This document shows positions 12,732-24,606 of a stretch of DNA of 64,000 bases, piece by piece. The translations under genes were made by a program, and so were the position numbers. The notes under the pieces are model-generated. The model was given only the letters and a program-made list of their open reading frames with translations. It was not told where the DNA came from and did no database searches. The stretch comes from Dolomedes plantarius. Taxonomy: Eukaryota; Arthropoda; Arachnida; Araneae; Dolomedidae. Where the stretch lies: contig OU015501.1 of NCBI GenBank assembly GCA_907164885.2, forward strand, positions 59,739,619 to 59,803,618, written 5' to 3'. Numbering within the stretch: the stretch's first letter is position 1; each line of letters begins with the position of its first letter.

Positions 12732-13451
12732 CTAGCTGAACACCCGTGCTTCGTAACAAAGTCCATTGAAATTAAATACAAAGGTCAATGAATGCATGTC
12801 AAAAACAAAATATTTATAAAAAATCGTAACGGATATTTTTATGGCTAAAATAATGTAGAAGAAAATATTCAAATTAAATACAGCGGTCAGTGTATGCAAT
12901 TAATTTGTATGTTTAATATCCATAAAACATACTAATTTGAATTAAATTCTTTAAAAACTTCCATCTCAATTAGTCTAGTGGTTAAATTTTACCTTTTACC
13001 ATATTTAAATATTTTTTTGTCAATTTATTTCGTTGCTATGCACGTGACGATAAATTAATTTAGAGTATCACAAAAAGAAAAGAAACCACGTGATCAGCAT
13101 TTAATAAATTAAATTTTAAAAATTAATTTTTAAAAATTCATAAAAAAATCAAAAAATAGAGGTAAAGATTCGAAAAAGATTTCATTTTAAAGGAATTTTT
13201 ATGATCTTTCTCGTGATATAAATTTTATAACTCTCAAATTATTATTTCAAATGCAAACTTTAAAGAATGTTAAAAAAAAAGCTTAAAAATTTAATTTTAA
13301 AAAAATCTAAGAATTATTTTTCAAAAACCGTTCTTAGTGCACCCCTACACTATGAGAAGAATCGCCATGCAAAATTTCAGCCCTTTAAGTCCAGCGGTTT
13401 GGTCGGTGCGTTATCTCTCTGTCAGTCACGGAACTGTTTTATATATATAGA
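12732..13451 (-). mobile_element. non-autonomous Helitron, family H1
   Basis: A 720-bp minus-strand copy. The 5' end is TC (13450-13451) directly after A; the 3' end is CTAG (12732-12735) before T. This is the A/T insertion without duplication typical of Helitrons. Near the 3' end the motif ACGAAGCACGGGTGTTCAG corresponds to the terminal hairpin region of the other H1 copies. No Rep or helicase coding sequence is present. Confidence 0.85.
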
Positions 13452-13791
13452 TAAGAAAAAAAAATTATATTCTGTATTGGTGTATCAAACATTCAAGAAT
13501 ATTTTGCACCAGACTATCATGTTAAAAGAAATTTTCTATTACTGATTAAATAAACTGATTAAAAACAAGTGGGATAATTAAAAACAAGGACTATATAATC
13601 GAATGAATGTGTTTACTTTCTTGCATTCCTTGCAAACATTTACACGCCTTAAGTACGCTGAACTACAGTGCTAATTAAAGGCAATTACAGCGTACAATTC
13701 ATTAAAATTATGAACACCAAAAAAATCTGTACACAACGTATTTTCAATTAATGAAGCACAACAGCTTAACACACAGCTTAACACAACAGCT
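13452..13791. other. intergenic, no gene seen
   Basis: AT-rich sequence between a Helitron and a piggyBac-like element. A short imperfect duplication (cagcttaacaca, about 13762-13785) is the only structure noticed. Confidence 0.4.
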
Positions 13792-13795
13792 TTAA

Positions 13796-14344
13796 CCCTT
13801 ACGTCGGCTCATTGGTCTAGGAGACCGCTGTTGCACCTGTTCTGAAGGGTGGTGGTGGGGGTGATCAGACTGTTGAGGGTTTGTGAGTTCTTCAGTCGGG
13901 TCCTGACCTTCAAGTACAACACATTTTCGCCCGCTCGTATTTTGTCGGTAAATTTAATCTTAGTAAAACATAGTCGGTCTTTTGGACCGATAAGCCTTGA
14001 ACCGTACTGATTTACTGTCAGTCTGCATGCATTCTATTTCCAAGATCTTCGTTTTATTGTTGCAGTTAGCATGGCTGGAAGAATTCCTCCTGTTTAACAA
14101 CGAACCAGACATTTTGTCTCTCAGCATTATCACAGATTGAGGAATCGGAATCTGAAATTTTTTTTGAATAATTACTTTTTTATATACCCTTTTCAAGAAT
14201 GAGAGGTGGCAGTAGTTTTGCATTAGTGACTTATAACTGCGAAAAACTTATAAAAATAGGAAAATATCCTAATTTTATAGCGTGGCGGTCAGTGAAACCG
14301 ATGAGCTGGGGAACATTATAAAGACAGATAAGCCGACGTAAGGG
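13796..14344. mobile_element. non-autonomous piggyBac-like element
   Basis: A 549-bp element with 14-bp perfect terminal inverted repeats CCCTTACGTCGGCT / AGCCGACGTAAGGG, flanked by TTAA on both sides (13792-13795, 14345-14348). TTAA duplication and CCC..GGG ends are diagnostic of piggyBac. The minus-strand interior carries a Ser/Asp-rich stretch (SDSDSSICDN) resembling the acidic N-terminal region of piggyBac transposases. No catalytic domain remains. Confidence 0.85.
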
Positions 14345-14348
14345 TTAA

Positions 14349-15324
14349 AATTTCAACTTCTTTCTTTTCATTTGAAACAGGCGATAATATCTAATAAAAA
14401 TTATGTTCGCTTGAATACATAGATCCTTTAACTTATGAAGATAAAACTTCACAAGGATAAGGATATGGTATTACATATTCTCCTTAGAAAGATAGTACAA
14501 TTTAGTAAATAAAACAGTCATAACGCGTCTCGAGATTATTTCGAAACCATAGATTGCGACGCGTATTTCGTCAATATTGGCAGTTAGCCAATAGTTTCGG
14601 CAACGAGGTCAGTGTCCCACATGCCAACTTTTAATTTATCTTTTTTTCTCCCTCCAATTCACAAGAGCTGAATACCGCAGAGCTTCAAAGAATAGAAATA
14701 CGTTTTAGCACCCTCTCTTCAACTGGCTCCCGACGTATCACGCTCAAAATTTCAGTGTCTATTCATCGTGTAATTAGGATAATTATGAAAGAAACTTCGA
14801 GACCTAGGTGTTTCCTTACGCTGGTAAAGAAACACCTAGGTCTCGACCAGCGCTCTTCCTCCTTTCTAAGGATAATTCACGACGTAGCATTTAAGTTAAC
14901 ATTTCTAAAAAGCATTGAAAATTGTATACTACGAAAAAAATGAGAGTAATTGAGCTTTCTTAAATAAAATCTACTTACTAGAACAGTTAAACTTTTCGCT
15001 TAGTATTTTACATTTTAAAAAGATCCTGACTATGTGAGTAATATCTAAGTGTCCAAAGCTTAAAGACCATTTTGTGGCCGAGTACGAAAATGAGAAACCT
15101 TTTAAATTTTCTCCTTATTTCAAAGTTCCAAAATATCAGTCGTATTGTCTGTAGGACTTGTGACCGAAATTTAAGCCCTCGTTAAGTTTATAAAGAGTTT
15201 CGCAAAATATAAAATTGTTTGCAGTTTAAACCATCTTAACACATTGCGCAGCGGCTAATTTTCAGAAAATTCATGTCTGACTGGCGATTTTCATTGAGAT
15301 CACGTTATACTAGTTTGTGTTTAA
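14349..15324. other. intergenic with a perfect-type hairpin
   Basis: No gene recognised. The notable feature is the hairpin at 14798-14845, described separately. Confidence 0.4.
14798..14845. repeat. 22-bp stem, 4-nt loop hairpin
   Basis: Arms 14798-14819 and 14824-14845 pair with a single mismatch around the loop GCTG. The stem core is CGAGACCTAGGTGTTTC. Such a compact foldback could be a decayed element end, a replication-generated palindrome or, less likely, a structured RNA. Confidence 0.75.
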
Positions 15325-15339
15325 CTAAAATATTATACA

Positions 15340-16085
15340 CAAACAATCATTTACAATATTTTTTAAATATATGGTAATTAGTATAACAGGTTCCTTCATG
15401 TATGCAAACTCGTAATGTATGAAAAATTTGTAAACATTACGAGTTTCGCCTCTTTTCCCTTGAGATCGGCATACTTTGCATAATTTGGTAGAAAACTTTG
15501 TTTTTTGTAGCACTTATTTGCAGAAGAACATGCTTGGCCATATGACCAGACAATCCACAGGGTGGATCTTTAATTGGGCCAACAGCTCTTTATGTTGTTG
15601 GTTGCATTTCATCAAATTCTTCAGCCAAGTTTTCTTCTGCAATAAGCCATTCGTTAGCTACGTTCATTGAGTATTTTTTTATCTGTACTATTTTTCGTTT
15701 CATTAAGTTTTTTTATATATAACAACATTGATGTATTGATATATTTATAATGAACAGAACTTTTTTTTACCTCTTTACAGTCTTCCGTAGTGTCGAGTAA
15801 TAAACAAGATATTGATAAGTGCGTTTCACACGTTTCATAAATTTATTATGATCTATTATACCCAAAGGTTTGTAGATAACTTCCTTTTTTGTTCTATTGA
15901 TCCCACTTCTGAACTCGGTATAGTACTTAACCTAACTGCTCTTCCGTCTCTAAATACCGACATCAGAATATTGCCCTTTAGACGGAATACAGTATCTTTC
16001 ATTTTTTGGCAAAATTTTTCATAGCTACTGGTAAGCCTCTATAGGATCTTACGGTTCCGCATACTCCCATTTCATTGTTAATAAG
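15340..16085 (-). pseudogene. piggyBac transposase, C-terminal half
   Basis: The minus strand, read across several frameshifts, shows successive piggyBac (DDE_Tnp_1_7) signatures: CGTVRSYRGLPVAMKNF (about 16060); VRLSTIPSSEVGS (about 15915); IIDHNKFM and YYSTLRKTVKR (about 15855-15780); then DPPCGLSGHMAKH and KLCKVCRSQGKRGETR (about 15560-15440). The last corresponds to the Cys-rich C-terminal domain. The order matches the family. At least three frameshifts and stops are present, and no TTAA-flanked ends were located. The TTAA-flanked MITE at 13796-14344 may belong to a related family. Confidence 0.75.
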
Positions 16086-16635
16086 ATTTCAGCTCTTGTA
16101 ATAATTATCCTTGAATAAATGGTGGCATCTCCAAAACACAAAGTAAAACATGCCATGGATTAACTCCTATTTTAATATATTAGCCTGCGAAACGACGAAA
16201 TTTCTCGTTTCCGGTACGCAGTGCGTTAAAATTATCTACATAGTGGCTCCCTCCAAAAGCAAATCCCTCCAAAACAATCCTATACAGATTGTTTAACATA
16301 AAACGGATCTTTCTATCTACACGTGGTACATAAGGAAATTGAAAATTTTTGTTTATCACATTTCCAAAATTGTCATATTATCAGTTGTAGCATTTTACAG
16401 AAGACATGCTAGAGGTTTGAAATTAATTATTACATTTCTAACATTTGTAATACAAGTGTTTATGCTGTATTCATCCAGCCTATACGTTAAACCTAGAGAT
16501 TAGAAAAAAATCTATAAAAATGTTCACTAGCAATTAATCACAAGTCCTTAATCTATGGTCAGTGAATTATAAATTTTACCATTAATGAAAAAACTCACAC
16601 CTATCCTCAGGGGAGTAGGTTTTCCGGGAGGAAGG

Positions 16636-17094
16636 TGTTACGTCTTGGCCCTTTTCGGGGAAGAGGGGCCACTCAAGCAAAAGCCCACCCCTTACGAATT
16701 CTCCCCGGTTCCAAGAAACCATCGTGGGTCGCTCCTGCGCTCCCCACCCCGGCCAGCTGGCTGAAAAGAAAGAGAGAGAGAGTGCTTGGGAAGCAAGGAG
16801 AGAGGGTAGCTGATTATTGAGCCTCGGATCTTTCCGTCGACAAGCAGGGCCGAAAGGGCGCTGTGCGGACCGAAGGCCTGAAAATTGCTCTCTCGGCTCC
16901 CGATTTTACGAGTGGAGAGATACATCTCTGTTGAGAGACTTGTAAAAGATATTTTGGTTCCTATAGAACCTCTCATATGCAGAGGAGCCTAGACTCTCTG
17001 CCTTGTACATACTGTAAATTTTTATTTGTTTAATACAAGCTCTGTGTAATAGAATTGTCTCTCGTGTGTCTCATTTTCCACGGAGGACGTTACA
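16636..17094. mobile_element. probable solo LTR
   Basis: A GC-rich 459-bp block beginning TGTTACGTC and ending GACGTTACA, an 8/9 terminal inverted repeat with TG..CA ends as in LTRs. It is much richer in GC than its flanks. No polymerase sequence adjoins it and I see no clear target duplication, so a solo LTR is an inference. Confidence 0.45.
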
Positions 17095-17190
17095 GTGTGT
17101 TTGACCGAAGTGCCTTCGGGATAAGTGTCCGCCGCATCAAAACAAACCAACACAAAAACAAACACACAGGAATTGATGGGTTACCTACAG

Positions 17191-17830
17191 GAAGCCAGAA
17201 CCCCCGTAAGCCCGAATTCTGAATTTGCAGCTGCATTTGACAGGTGGTAAATATTCATAATTATAAGTATAAATCGGAGTATTTCTAAACTTGTATAATT
17301 TATTTTCATACCTACATACAATAAGGATCAAATATTTTAATTTTCAGGCTCTTTTACGCCATAAGTATGGAACCAACATAGTAACTTCGATGCCCGCACT
17401 ACGAATCATATTGAAGGTTGGCATCATGCCTTAAACAGTGCAGTTGGAAAATCGCATGTTAATATTTATGAATTCATAAATCAAGTAAAAATCCAACACG
17501 AGAACTCTTGAGAATCAAATGGCATTATTGGATGCAGGCAATAAACCACGTAGAGTGAAAAAACATTTGATAAGTAATGAAAAAGTAAAGCGACTATATT
17601 AACAAAGAAATAACACTGCAAGCATTTATATCTGCTGTTGGTTATTTTTTTTATATATAGTATTGTTTTGTATTATTTATTATATTAATAAAACGTGCTT
17701 TAATATTAGTGTTAACCGTTAAAGCACCTTTTTTCAGAAATATATTTGTTTTGTTGTTAATATTCGGAATTCGGGCTTTCGGGGAATTCCGGTTAATTCG
17801 GAATTCGGGCTCCCGGGAATACGGGCTTTC
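17191..17830 (+). mobile_element. MULE-type element remnant
   Basis: Imperfect inverted termini (left GAAGCC..CCCGTAAGCCCGAATTC, right GAATTCGGGC..ACGGGCTTTC) surround a transposase fragment. The right end carries a partial duplication of the GGAATTCGGGCT motif. Boundaries are approximate, and no 8-9-bp target duplication was found. Confidence 0.5.
17392..17543 (+). pseudogene. MULE-type transposase C-terminal fragment
   Basis: The frame reads ARTTNHIEGWHHALNSAVG, then KSHVNIYEFINQVKIQHE, then stops. The pattern N..EGWHHALN....HPNIWEFI..L is a conserved C-terminal block in MULE transposases, including those with FLYWCH zinc fingers. The catalytic DDE core is not present here. Internal stops at the end show decay. 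Confidence 0.65.
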
Positions 17831-18960
17831 AGTGAGTCATCAATGAATGAGCGGATGTAACGTAATTCGTAGGCATGTGTGGTCTCAAAATTTCTTTGAC
17901 TGCAGGTGTTTTACGATTTTTCACCCGTTTTCAGTGCGATATCTTTAAATAATTATATAATATAAATAATTAAGCAACTTCAGATTTGATTTAAATCAAA
18001 ATAATTTGTTCTGCAGGCTGCATTTCCTTTATTAAATTTCTTTTCTTATTAAAAAACAAAACTTGACTTAAGGGTGGGATAAAACATTTTAATTTCTCTC
18101 TGGCACGCAAAATACATTGGAACAATGGCACTTTGTCAGAAACGTGGGTTACATACTAATTTCTAAATCAATAAAATATTATGCGTTAAACAGGCACTCT
18201 GACATACACAAAGAAATAATTCACTCACAGTCTGATAAATAAGAGTCAATAACCTTAAGTATTTGGTTAACGTTGCAGTTACTGATATCAGGAAGACAAA
18301 AATTATATTTTAAAAATATAAAGAAACTTTCAGGACACAAAATTTTATATGGACATATCTTGTGTGGAATCAGCGAGTGAATAAAATGACATTACACTCA
18401 AGCATTGTACATCTGAAGTGCCTCAGTGACCTTAAATGTAAACACGATCGCTAGAGTGCACACAACTGATAAGTTCGTTGACGTTGAAGAACCGAGACCC
18501 ACTTCCATTTGAATAACTTACTTGGCGGGAATTATCCAAAGTGAAAATAGGGCTTTGAAGTCAATGTGAATACAATGAACAACTATATAATGCTCTCTAG
18601 CTGGTTTACACAGAACTCGGCTTCTTTTAGGTAAACCGAGGTCCACTTCTGTGGTGTTATTCGTTTAAAACCAGAAAGTCAGTAACGCCTAATTGGGGAA
18701 AAGCTAATACCCAATTAGGCCTTCCAAATATAAGCGATGTTATATTACCCTTCATTAGAAATAAATTATATATGGTAGCATTATTAGAAACATTTTCACA
18801 AGAATATGCGCGCGCACTCTAAATAAATAAAAGATGTTATTTTATATACACATCAATCGATCTTCTACTTTGATGGGTTTAACCTATGAAGATTTCATTA
18901 GTTATGAGTTTGCTATCATTATTTCAGAAATACTTTTTTGGTGTATTTTAGCCTACCGCT
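17831..18960. other. mostly non-coding, with a small ORF and a hairpin
   Basis: Contains the small minus-strand ORF at 18398-18508. Upstream of it is an open minus-strand stretch (about 18510-18590, IHIDFKALFSLWIIPA) running into a consensus-like GTAAGT at about 18519-18524. There is an 11-bp perfect hairpin GCCTAATTGGG at 18687-18720. No known gene. Confidence 0.4.
18398..18508 (-). CDS. small 36-codon ORF, function unknown
   Basis: ATG at 18506-18508 and TGA at 18398-18400 encode a peptide starting MEVGLGSSTSTNLSVV, with a hydrophobic centre (TLAIVFTF) and the end VTEALQMYNA. GC and codon make-up stand out from the AT-rich surroundings. An open stretch with a splice-donor-like GTAAGT lies immediately upstream. 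It resembles small repetitive ORFs I associate with spider genomes, but that is recollection, not evidence. It may belong to an unrecognised dispersed repeat. Confidence 0.3.
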   Translation of the reverse strand: MEVGLGSSTSTNLSVVCTLAIVFTFKVTEALQMYNA

Positions 18961-19566
<606 letters not shown>

Positions 19567-19721
19567 AAAGTTAAGAAAATACAGGACAGTGTATAACTAT
19601 GTTTTAAAATTTTATTGTTTTATTACCAATGCTATATTACCGATATCTTAGTGTTTGCGTGTGAGCCTAGATTTTATTTATACAGCAATTTTAATTTTTA
19701 TAAAATACTCTTATACTACTG

Positions 19722-19727
19722 TTTATT
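19722..19727 (-). promoter_or_regulatory. poly(A) signal AATAAA
   Basis: On the minus strand, about 55 nt beyond the stop codon of the terminal exon candidate at 19782-19978. Confidence 0.4.
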
Positions 19728-19781
19728 GTTTTTTTCCAGGTTAAATATGGCAACATAATCAAGAGAAAAGGTAGGGGGAAG

Positions 19782-19978
19782 CTAGAGATATTCGCGGATT
19801 TTCTCTCCACAATCCAAACAAACGTCGTGGGGTTTTGTTTGGTCCTCGCATAGTAAATGATGACCGTAGCGCTTCAGAACCAAGTAAACGTGTCCAACCA
19901 GCCAAACATGGAGGCCGACCAGTACATGAAAAACTTGTATTATCACTGCGTCTGCATACTTGGACGCATACGTCATGC
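19782..19978 (-). CDS. candidate terminal exon of a minus-strand gene
   Basis: A GC-rich block open for 65 codons after a TATAG acceptor (19979-19980). It ends at a stop at 19782-19784, with AATAAA following at 19727-19722. The peptide runs GMTYASKYADAVIIQVFH, then a hydrophobic helix (VLVGLHVWLVGHVYLVL), then a Cys/His-bearing tail (LLCEDQTKPHDVCLDCGE). This would be a single membrane segment followed by a short tail with CLDC. About 50% GC in sequence of roughly one-third GC, plus balanced codon use, argue for selection. I do not recognise the family. Upstream exons were not located. The alternative is a fragment of an unknown mobile element. Confidence 0.5.
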
Positions 19979-19994
19979 CTATAGCAAACACACA

Positions 19995-20990
19995 TTCGAT
20001 TTTAAATTATAATAAAATCGCAATTTGAATTTTAGTTTTTGAAACTTTCTTTTAATATTGAAAATAGTATTTGAATCCATGAAAATTGCAACTCTTCTTT
20101 TAATGCATGGAATGATTTTAATTATTCCAAAAATACTTTTGACACAGATGCTGAATTTATCTATCGCTATTAAAACGAAAATAAATATCATAGGAAAAAA
20201 GCTTGATGAACTTAAAATTGCTAGAGTGATCCATAAAAGATAAGTATTTAATAAAAATGTACACCATTCAACAATTTTTTAAAGTAATAAAAAATTAAAG
20301 TAATTATGTTTCTAGAGTATGCTTGGACTGTGATTTTGCTATTTGTAACATGAGCATGCAAGAGTTCGGACTCAATTTATGTTATTTGGGATACAAAATT
20401 TTTTTTCATATAACCCTTATACACTTAAAAAAAGCATTTTATACAATTTTTAAAAATAATTTTGAGCGCGAAATAGAATTTAAGTAACTTGAATCATCTA
20501 AGAGATACGGTGTCACAACCTCAGCCGCTAATGAGGATAATTTGGGGTTGTTTGACGTCTCCTTAATTCTTGACACTAATTGTAACTGCCAGTCATGACC
20601 TACCATTTTTTCCTAACACTTATCTCTTATCAGTATTTAACAGTAAAAAATATGACATACCCTTAATAAAATAAGTGAGACCAGAAGAAGAGTTTCCCCA
20701 CAAGCACACACTACATTTTGTTTGAAGGCATGATAGTGTGTGTGTGGATTTTGGAGCGTTTTGGATATCGGATAAGGGATACTAAACCCGAGTTAACATT
20801 TTTCAAACCCATCTGAAAATTATCTTCGGTACCTTTTGATACGGTCTTGTCTAGAAGATGCGGTTTAAATATTAAATTTCGATTCATGAATTTATAGTTG
20901 GGGAATTAATTGTAGTTACGGTGGGCAGAATCAACCACCTTATTCTATCAAATAGCAAACTTTCATTGTATGACACAGATAATATACACT
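19995..20990. other. intergenic or intronic, no gene seen
   Basis: AT-rich. If the exon at 19782-19978 is real, this is its upstream intron. A short TG run near 20740 is the only simple repeat. Confidence 0.4.
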
Positions 20991-20991
20991 A

Positions 20992-21486
20992 CTAGCTGAG
21001 TGGCAACCCGATGTGTTGCTTTTTTATTTAAAATGAAATGGCTTTATATCTTAAAGATTAAAAACTGTTTATTCACTTTTAAAAATATATTAGATTAAAA
21101 AAAACAAAATTATTTAAAATTTCCGTTTTCAAATTTTGCATTTTAAACAAAAAAGCTCATTCAATTAGAAAAAAATTCTAAAGGCTTTAACTTCTCCTTT
21201 CCTAAAACTAAAATTATTTCTGGTACTTCAAATTTATTTCTGGATTTCAATTATGTTCTTCTAATATGTTCATGCACCCGACGGCGGCTGGTTTCGAACC
21301 CGGGACCTTAGGATTAGACGTCAGGAGCGATACCTCTGAGCCATCGTTACTTCGGTGAACGGAACTTTGCGAAACGGAAAGGAGCTGGCCCACCCGGAAT
21401 GTCAACTTTTTCTGCTGTCCTCTTCTATTGAGTTCGGCGGTTTTAATTGAATAATTATAAAAGTTTAAATTTTTGAAAGTTGAAGA
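20992..21486 (-). mobile_element. non-autonomous Helitron, family H2, copy 1
   Basis: Minus-strand 3' end CTAG (20992-20995) before T, with a terminal hairpin GCAAC..GTTGC (21003-21019) eight bases inside. It shares its 3' third and its 5' portion (GGAGCTGGCCCACCCGGAATGT) with the copy at 26113-27643. The 5' end is placed at TC on 21485-21486 after A. It carries a tRNA-like segment internally. Confidence 0.7.
21285..21350 (-). repeat. tRNA-like segment (A and B boxes)
   Basis: On the minus strand TGGCTCAGAGG (21332-21342) is a perfect A box, and GGGTTCGAAACC (21289-21302) is an excellent B box. They are spaced as in a tRNA. The anticodon arm does not fold into a normal 5-bp stem and 7-nt loop, so this is a tRNA-derived SINE head or tRNA pseudogene inside the Helitron. 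Confidence 0.6.
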
Positions 21487-21726
21487 TAGCATCAGTGCAC
21501 GCGTCTCGGCCGTCCGCGTATATCGGTACCAGTCGCGGTATCCTGCTATGCTCGGTTCGGGAGATTAGCCCGTCCCCGTGTCTGCTAACTAACAAACTAA
21601 CATTTGTTTACCTTCAGCTGTTAATAGTAAGATTCTATCCTTTACCCTTAAACACACTTTAAATTTTTAGTGGGTGCAACCTTTTCGGGTAAATTATGTG
21701 ATAGGCTGTCATTTGATATATGTTAA

Positions 21727-23333
21727 GGTATGTGCCTACCTTTTGGGCACTTTTTTTGAAAAATAGGAAATTTTTATGAAACACAAGTGTTTTTAGTTAG
21801 AACAGGGAATAAAACTATGAATTAAAAAAAAAAGTTAGTGGAATTTTCATTAACTTTTCAAATTTAGGCAATTTTTAGTCAAATTTTAGTAAAAATTAGC
21901 GTTACGCCAAATTTTCTAAAACAAAATCTAACCAATATATTTCACTTTTTTTTTCAACAGAATATTAGTAAATCACTTACCTGTGTTATGAAGCAAAATA
22001 TTTGCAATACCTCTTAAACTTACTAACATATACCAAATTTGTATACACAACAAGATTTTTTTTTTAGATTTTCATATATTTTTCAATAAAAATAGCTCTT
22101 AAATTAATAAATAGATACTTACAAGTTATATTTTGGTTCATAACATACCACTAGATGAGCAGAACCTTGTGACAAAATTTTATTTCAATATCTTAAAAAT
22201 CTTTTAAGAAATGAAATTTATCGTAAAAGTAAAAAATGAAAAATGCAGTTTTCCAGAAAACGCAAATAAAGATTTTAATTTAGCATAAAAAAATATGTAT
22301 AAACTTTACAACCTCAAATTTCACCATATTTGTAGGTCAAGCTTTCCGTGGCTTCATTTTAAATTAATTTTGATTTTCTTTTAGCTTTTATAATTTTTCT
22401 GCATGTTTTCGTAGTTTGCAGAATTTGTCTCCTCGATTTCTTTATTAGCTCAATGGCAATTTCCATGTACTTTTTCAACACTTCTGGTTCAGTTTTTATT
22501 TTTAAATAATTGAAAACAGGTACGAGACCCATAAAACATGAATTAAACAGTAGTACTGCAATAGAAGCCCCTAATAACAATGTTTGCAGTTAAAGAAAAT
22601 TTTCTTTAGGAAAAATATTCCACAAAACATTGTTAAATGATTCATTATTGATATGAGTCATGCAATGAAAACACTTTTTCAGTAATTTCTGATCACAATA
22701 ACCAGTTCTAAGTAAGCTGGTTTTATAATTTTGACAATTGTATCTGGAAGGCTTGGGGATTTTTCTGAAAACTGCTTTCCATGATGCAATGCTTGCTTGT
22801 ATTTACACCAATTTTCGGGACCCTCAGGACACTGTCCATACATCGACTTTTCATTGCTTGAGCAACAAGAAAAAAAACAGATAATACTGCTGATTGCATA
22901 TTTTGAAGATTTGCAACATTGCTGCGAATTGCAATCTCATAATAGTTTTGTAGCTTGTCTATAAAGTTATCAGTTAGTTTACCCTTTCCACCAAGTCCTT
23001 TAATGGTCTTTTAATGGTTTTAAAACTATAAAAAGTAAATAGAGGAAACTTAATTCTACATTAAAAATGAAAAATGAGCATTAAAATTGTTTAAAAGTAA
23101 AGAAATAACTGTAAAAATGTATTTTTGTATTTCCGTGGCCCTTTAAAAGGTCACTTCCGGTTTCAGAAAGTTCATTTCCGGTTTATAATTTGGGCTAGAA
23201 CTTTGCTTCTAATTATCGCTGAACCAAAAGTAAGGCATTTTTGAAATCCTAAATGTTTGAACTTTAATTTAAAATAATAATAAAAAATTCGAATGTTTTC
23301 GCAAAAACAGCAATTTGAGGGTAGGCACATACC
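21727..23333 (-). mobile_element. TTAA-flanked element, Kolobok-like
   Basis: A 1607-bp element with 14-bp perfect terminal inverted repeats GGTATGTGCCTACC / GGTAGGCACATACC, flanked by TTAA (21723-21726, 23334-23337). TTAA targets occur in piggyBac and Kolobok. The transposase it carries is not piggyBac-like and resembles the Kolobok-associated (Mutator-like domain) type. The 5' part of the transposase is missing. Confidence 0.7.
22359..23030 (-). pseudogene. Kolobok-like transposase, C-terminal half
   Basis: Minus-strand blocks in order: GLGGKGKLTDNFIDKLQNYY, RSNVANLQNMQSAVLSVFF, a Cys block SNEKSMYGQCPEGPENWCKY, LPDTIVKIIKPAYLEL, DQKLLKKC, and NNESFNNVLWNIFPKENF. A tail of LLLGASIAVLLFN and a lysine-rich end follow, stopping at 22359. 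The H/C..CPEG..SWCKY and NESFN..LW blocks recur in a large family of arthropod transposases that I associate with Kolobok. Lesions include frameshifts near 22,870 and 22,710 and a TAA after KENFL. The catalytic N-terminal acidic residues are not visible. Confidence 0.6.
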
Positions 23334-23337
23334 TTAA

Positions 23338-24604
23338 GATCAATCACTTGAAAAACACATCAGTACTCCCCATGCAAATGTCTCTTTAATAATTATCTTA
23401 AGTGTCCATATCCTATGCTGAGAAATAATACATCTGCATATATAAAAGACGTCATTTCTCTGTATATGTTTCATTCCATTGTGCTAAAACAAGAGGTCAA
23501 ATATTCAACGATTAGAGACGTCACGCTTCTTTGATTTCGTAATAAGAAAAGATTTCAAAAGCTGATTGTAATGTAAAACATGACTTCAAACGACGTCAAA
23601 GTCTAACAAAGAGACCTAAGAGGTAAAAGTACTATTAGATAATCCACAGATCATGAGGTAGAGGGGAAATAACAGGAAAAAAGCGCAAAAATGGGTAAAG
23701 TAGTTAAGGTTGAATAATTTGATTCACGTTGTAAGTTTAGTTTCTAAATGAACAGAATCTGATTTCAGGGAGAATAAGATAAATGGGTCTATTTCTTAGC
23801 CAAAATTCTAAAACTAGTAAAAATTTAAGAATTTTCTCCTACAAGTTACTTGTGCTATATCATTCACCTAAAATATTATAAAAATTAATTTTGAAGTCGC
23901 CAATCATAAAATTTTGCGGCTATTAAAAGTAAAATCTTTAATTTAAATCACGAAGGTAAATTTTCTTAGAGTCCATTTTACTCCTTTGCTTTTGAGTTCA
24001 CTTTGTTTTCCCAGTTTTAAAAGCAACAGAAAATTATCTTCTGAGTTATACTTTGCATATTTTTATGCCAGCATACATTAATTACTACCATGACTAAAAC
24101 AGAAATCTGTACTTAATCGAAGAGATATCACAAGTTCGCAGTAAAAAAATTGATAGTTCTTTTTATCGATAGGAAATCTCACGGCAGAATATGCATATAA
24201 ATTTTTAAAAGGGCTTTTAAAATATCTTCCCTTTCCTGCTTTATCTAAGCAGGTATATGAAGTTTTCAAGGGAAGTGATATAAAACTAGAGGAGCTTGCC
24301 CATACAGAGGGGTTCTTGAGCACTTTTACTGACCACCCACACGTAATTAGATGAGAAAACCACTATTGAGAACAAGTAGCTTGTAAGACACGTAATAATG
24401 ATGCAAGTTTATGAAAATATTATCATGCACGAGCGAAAGGATTTATACAATACCTTAGATAATTTTTAAAGGGCCAAAACTATTTCCATGCATCCCTGTC
24501 AATTCAGCTTCTGTAGTTCAACTTAAGCGATGAGAATAAATTACTATTAATCCTCATTTACACAAGATATGTGGCGTAATCATGCATTAAAAAAGTTTAC
24601 TAGA
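23338..24604. other. intergenic, no gene seen
   Basis: AT-rich; nothing recognised. Confidence 0.4.
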
Positions 24605-24606
24605 TA

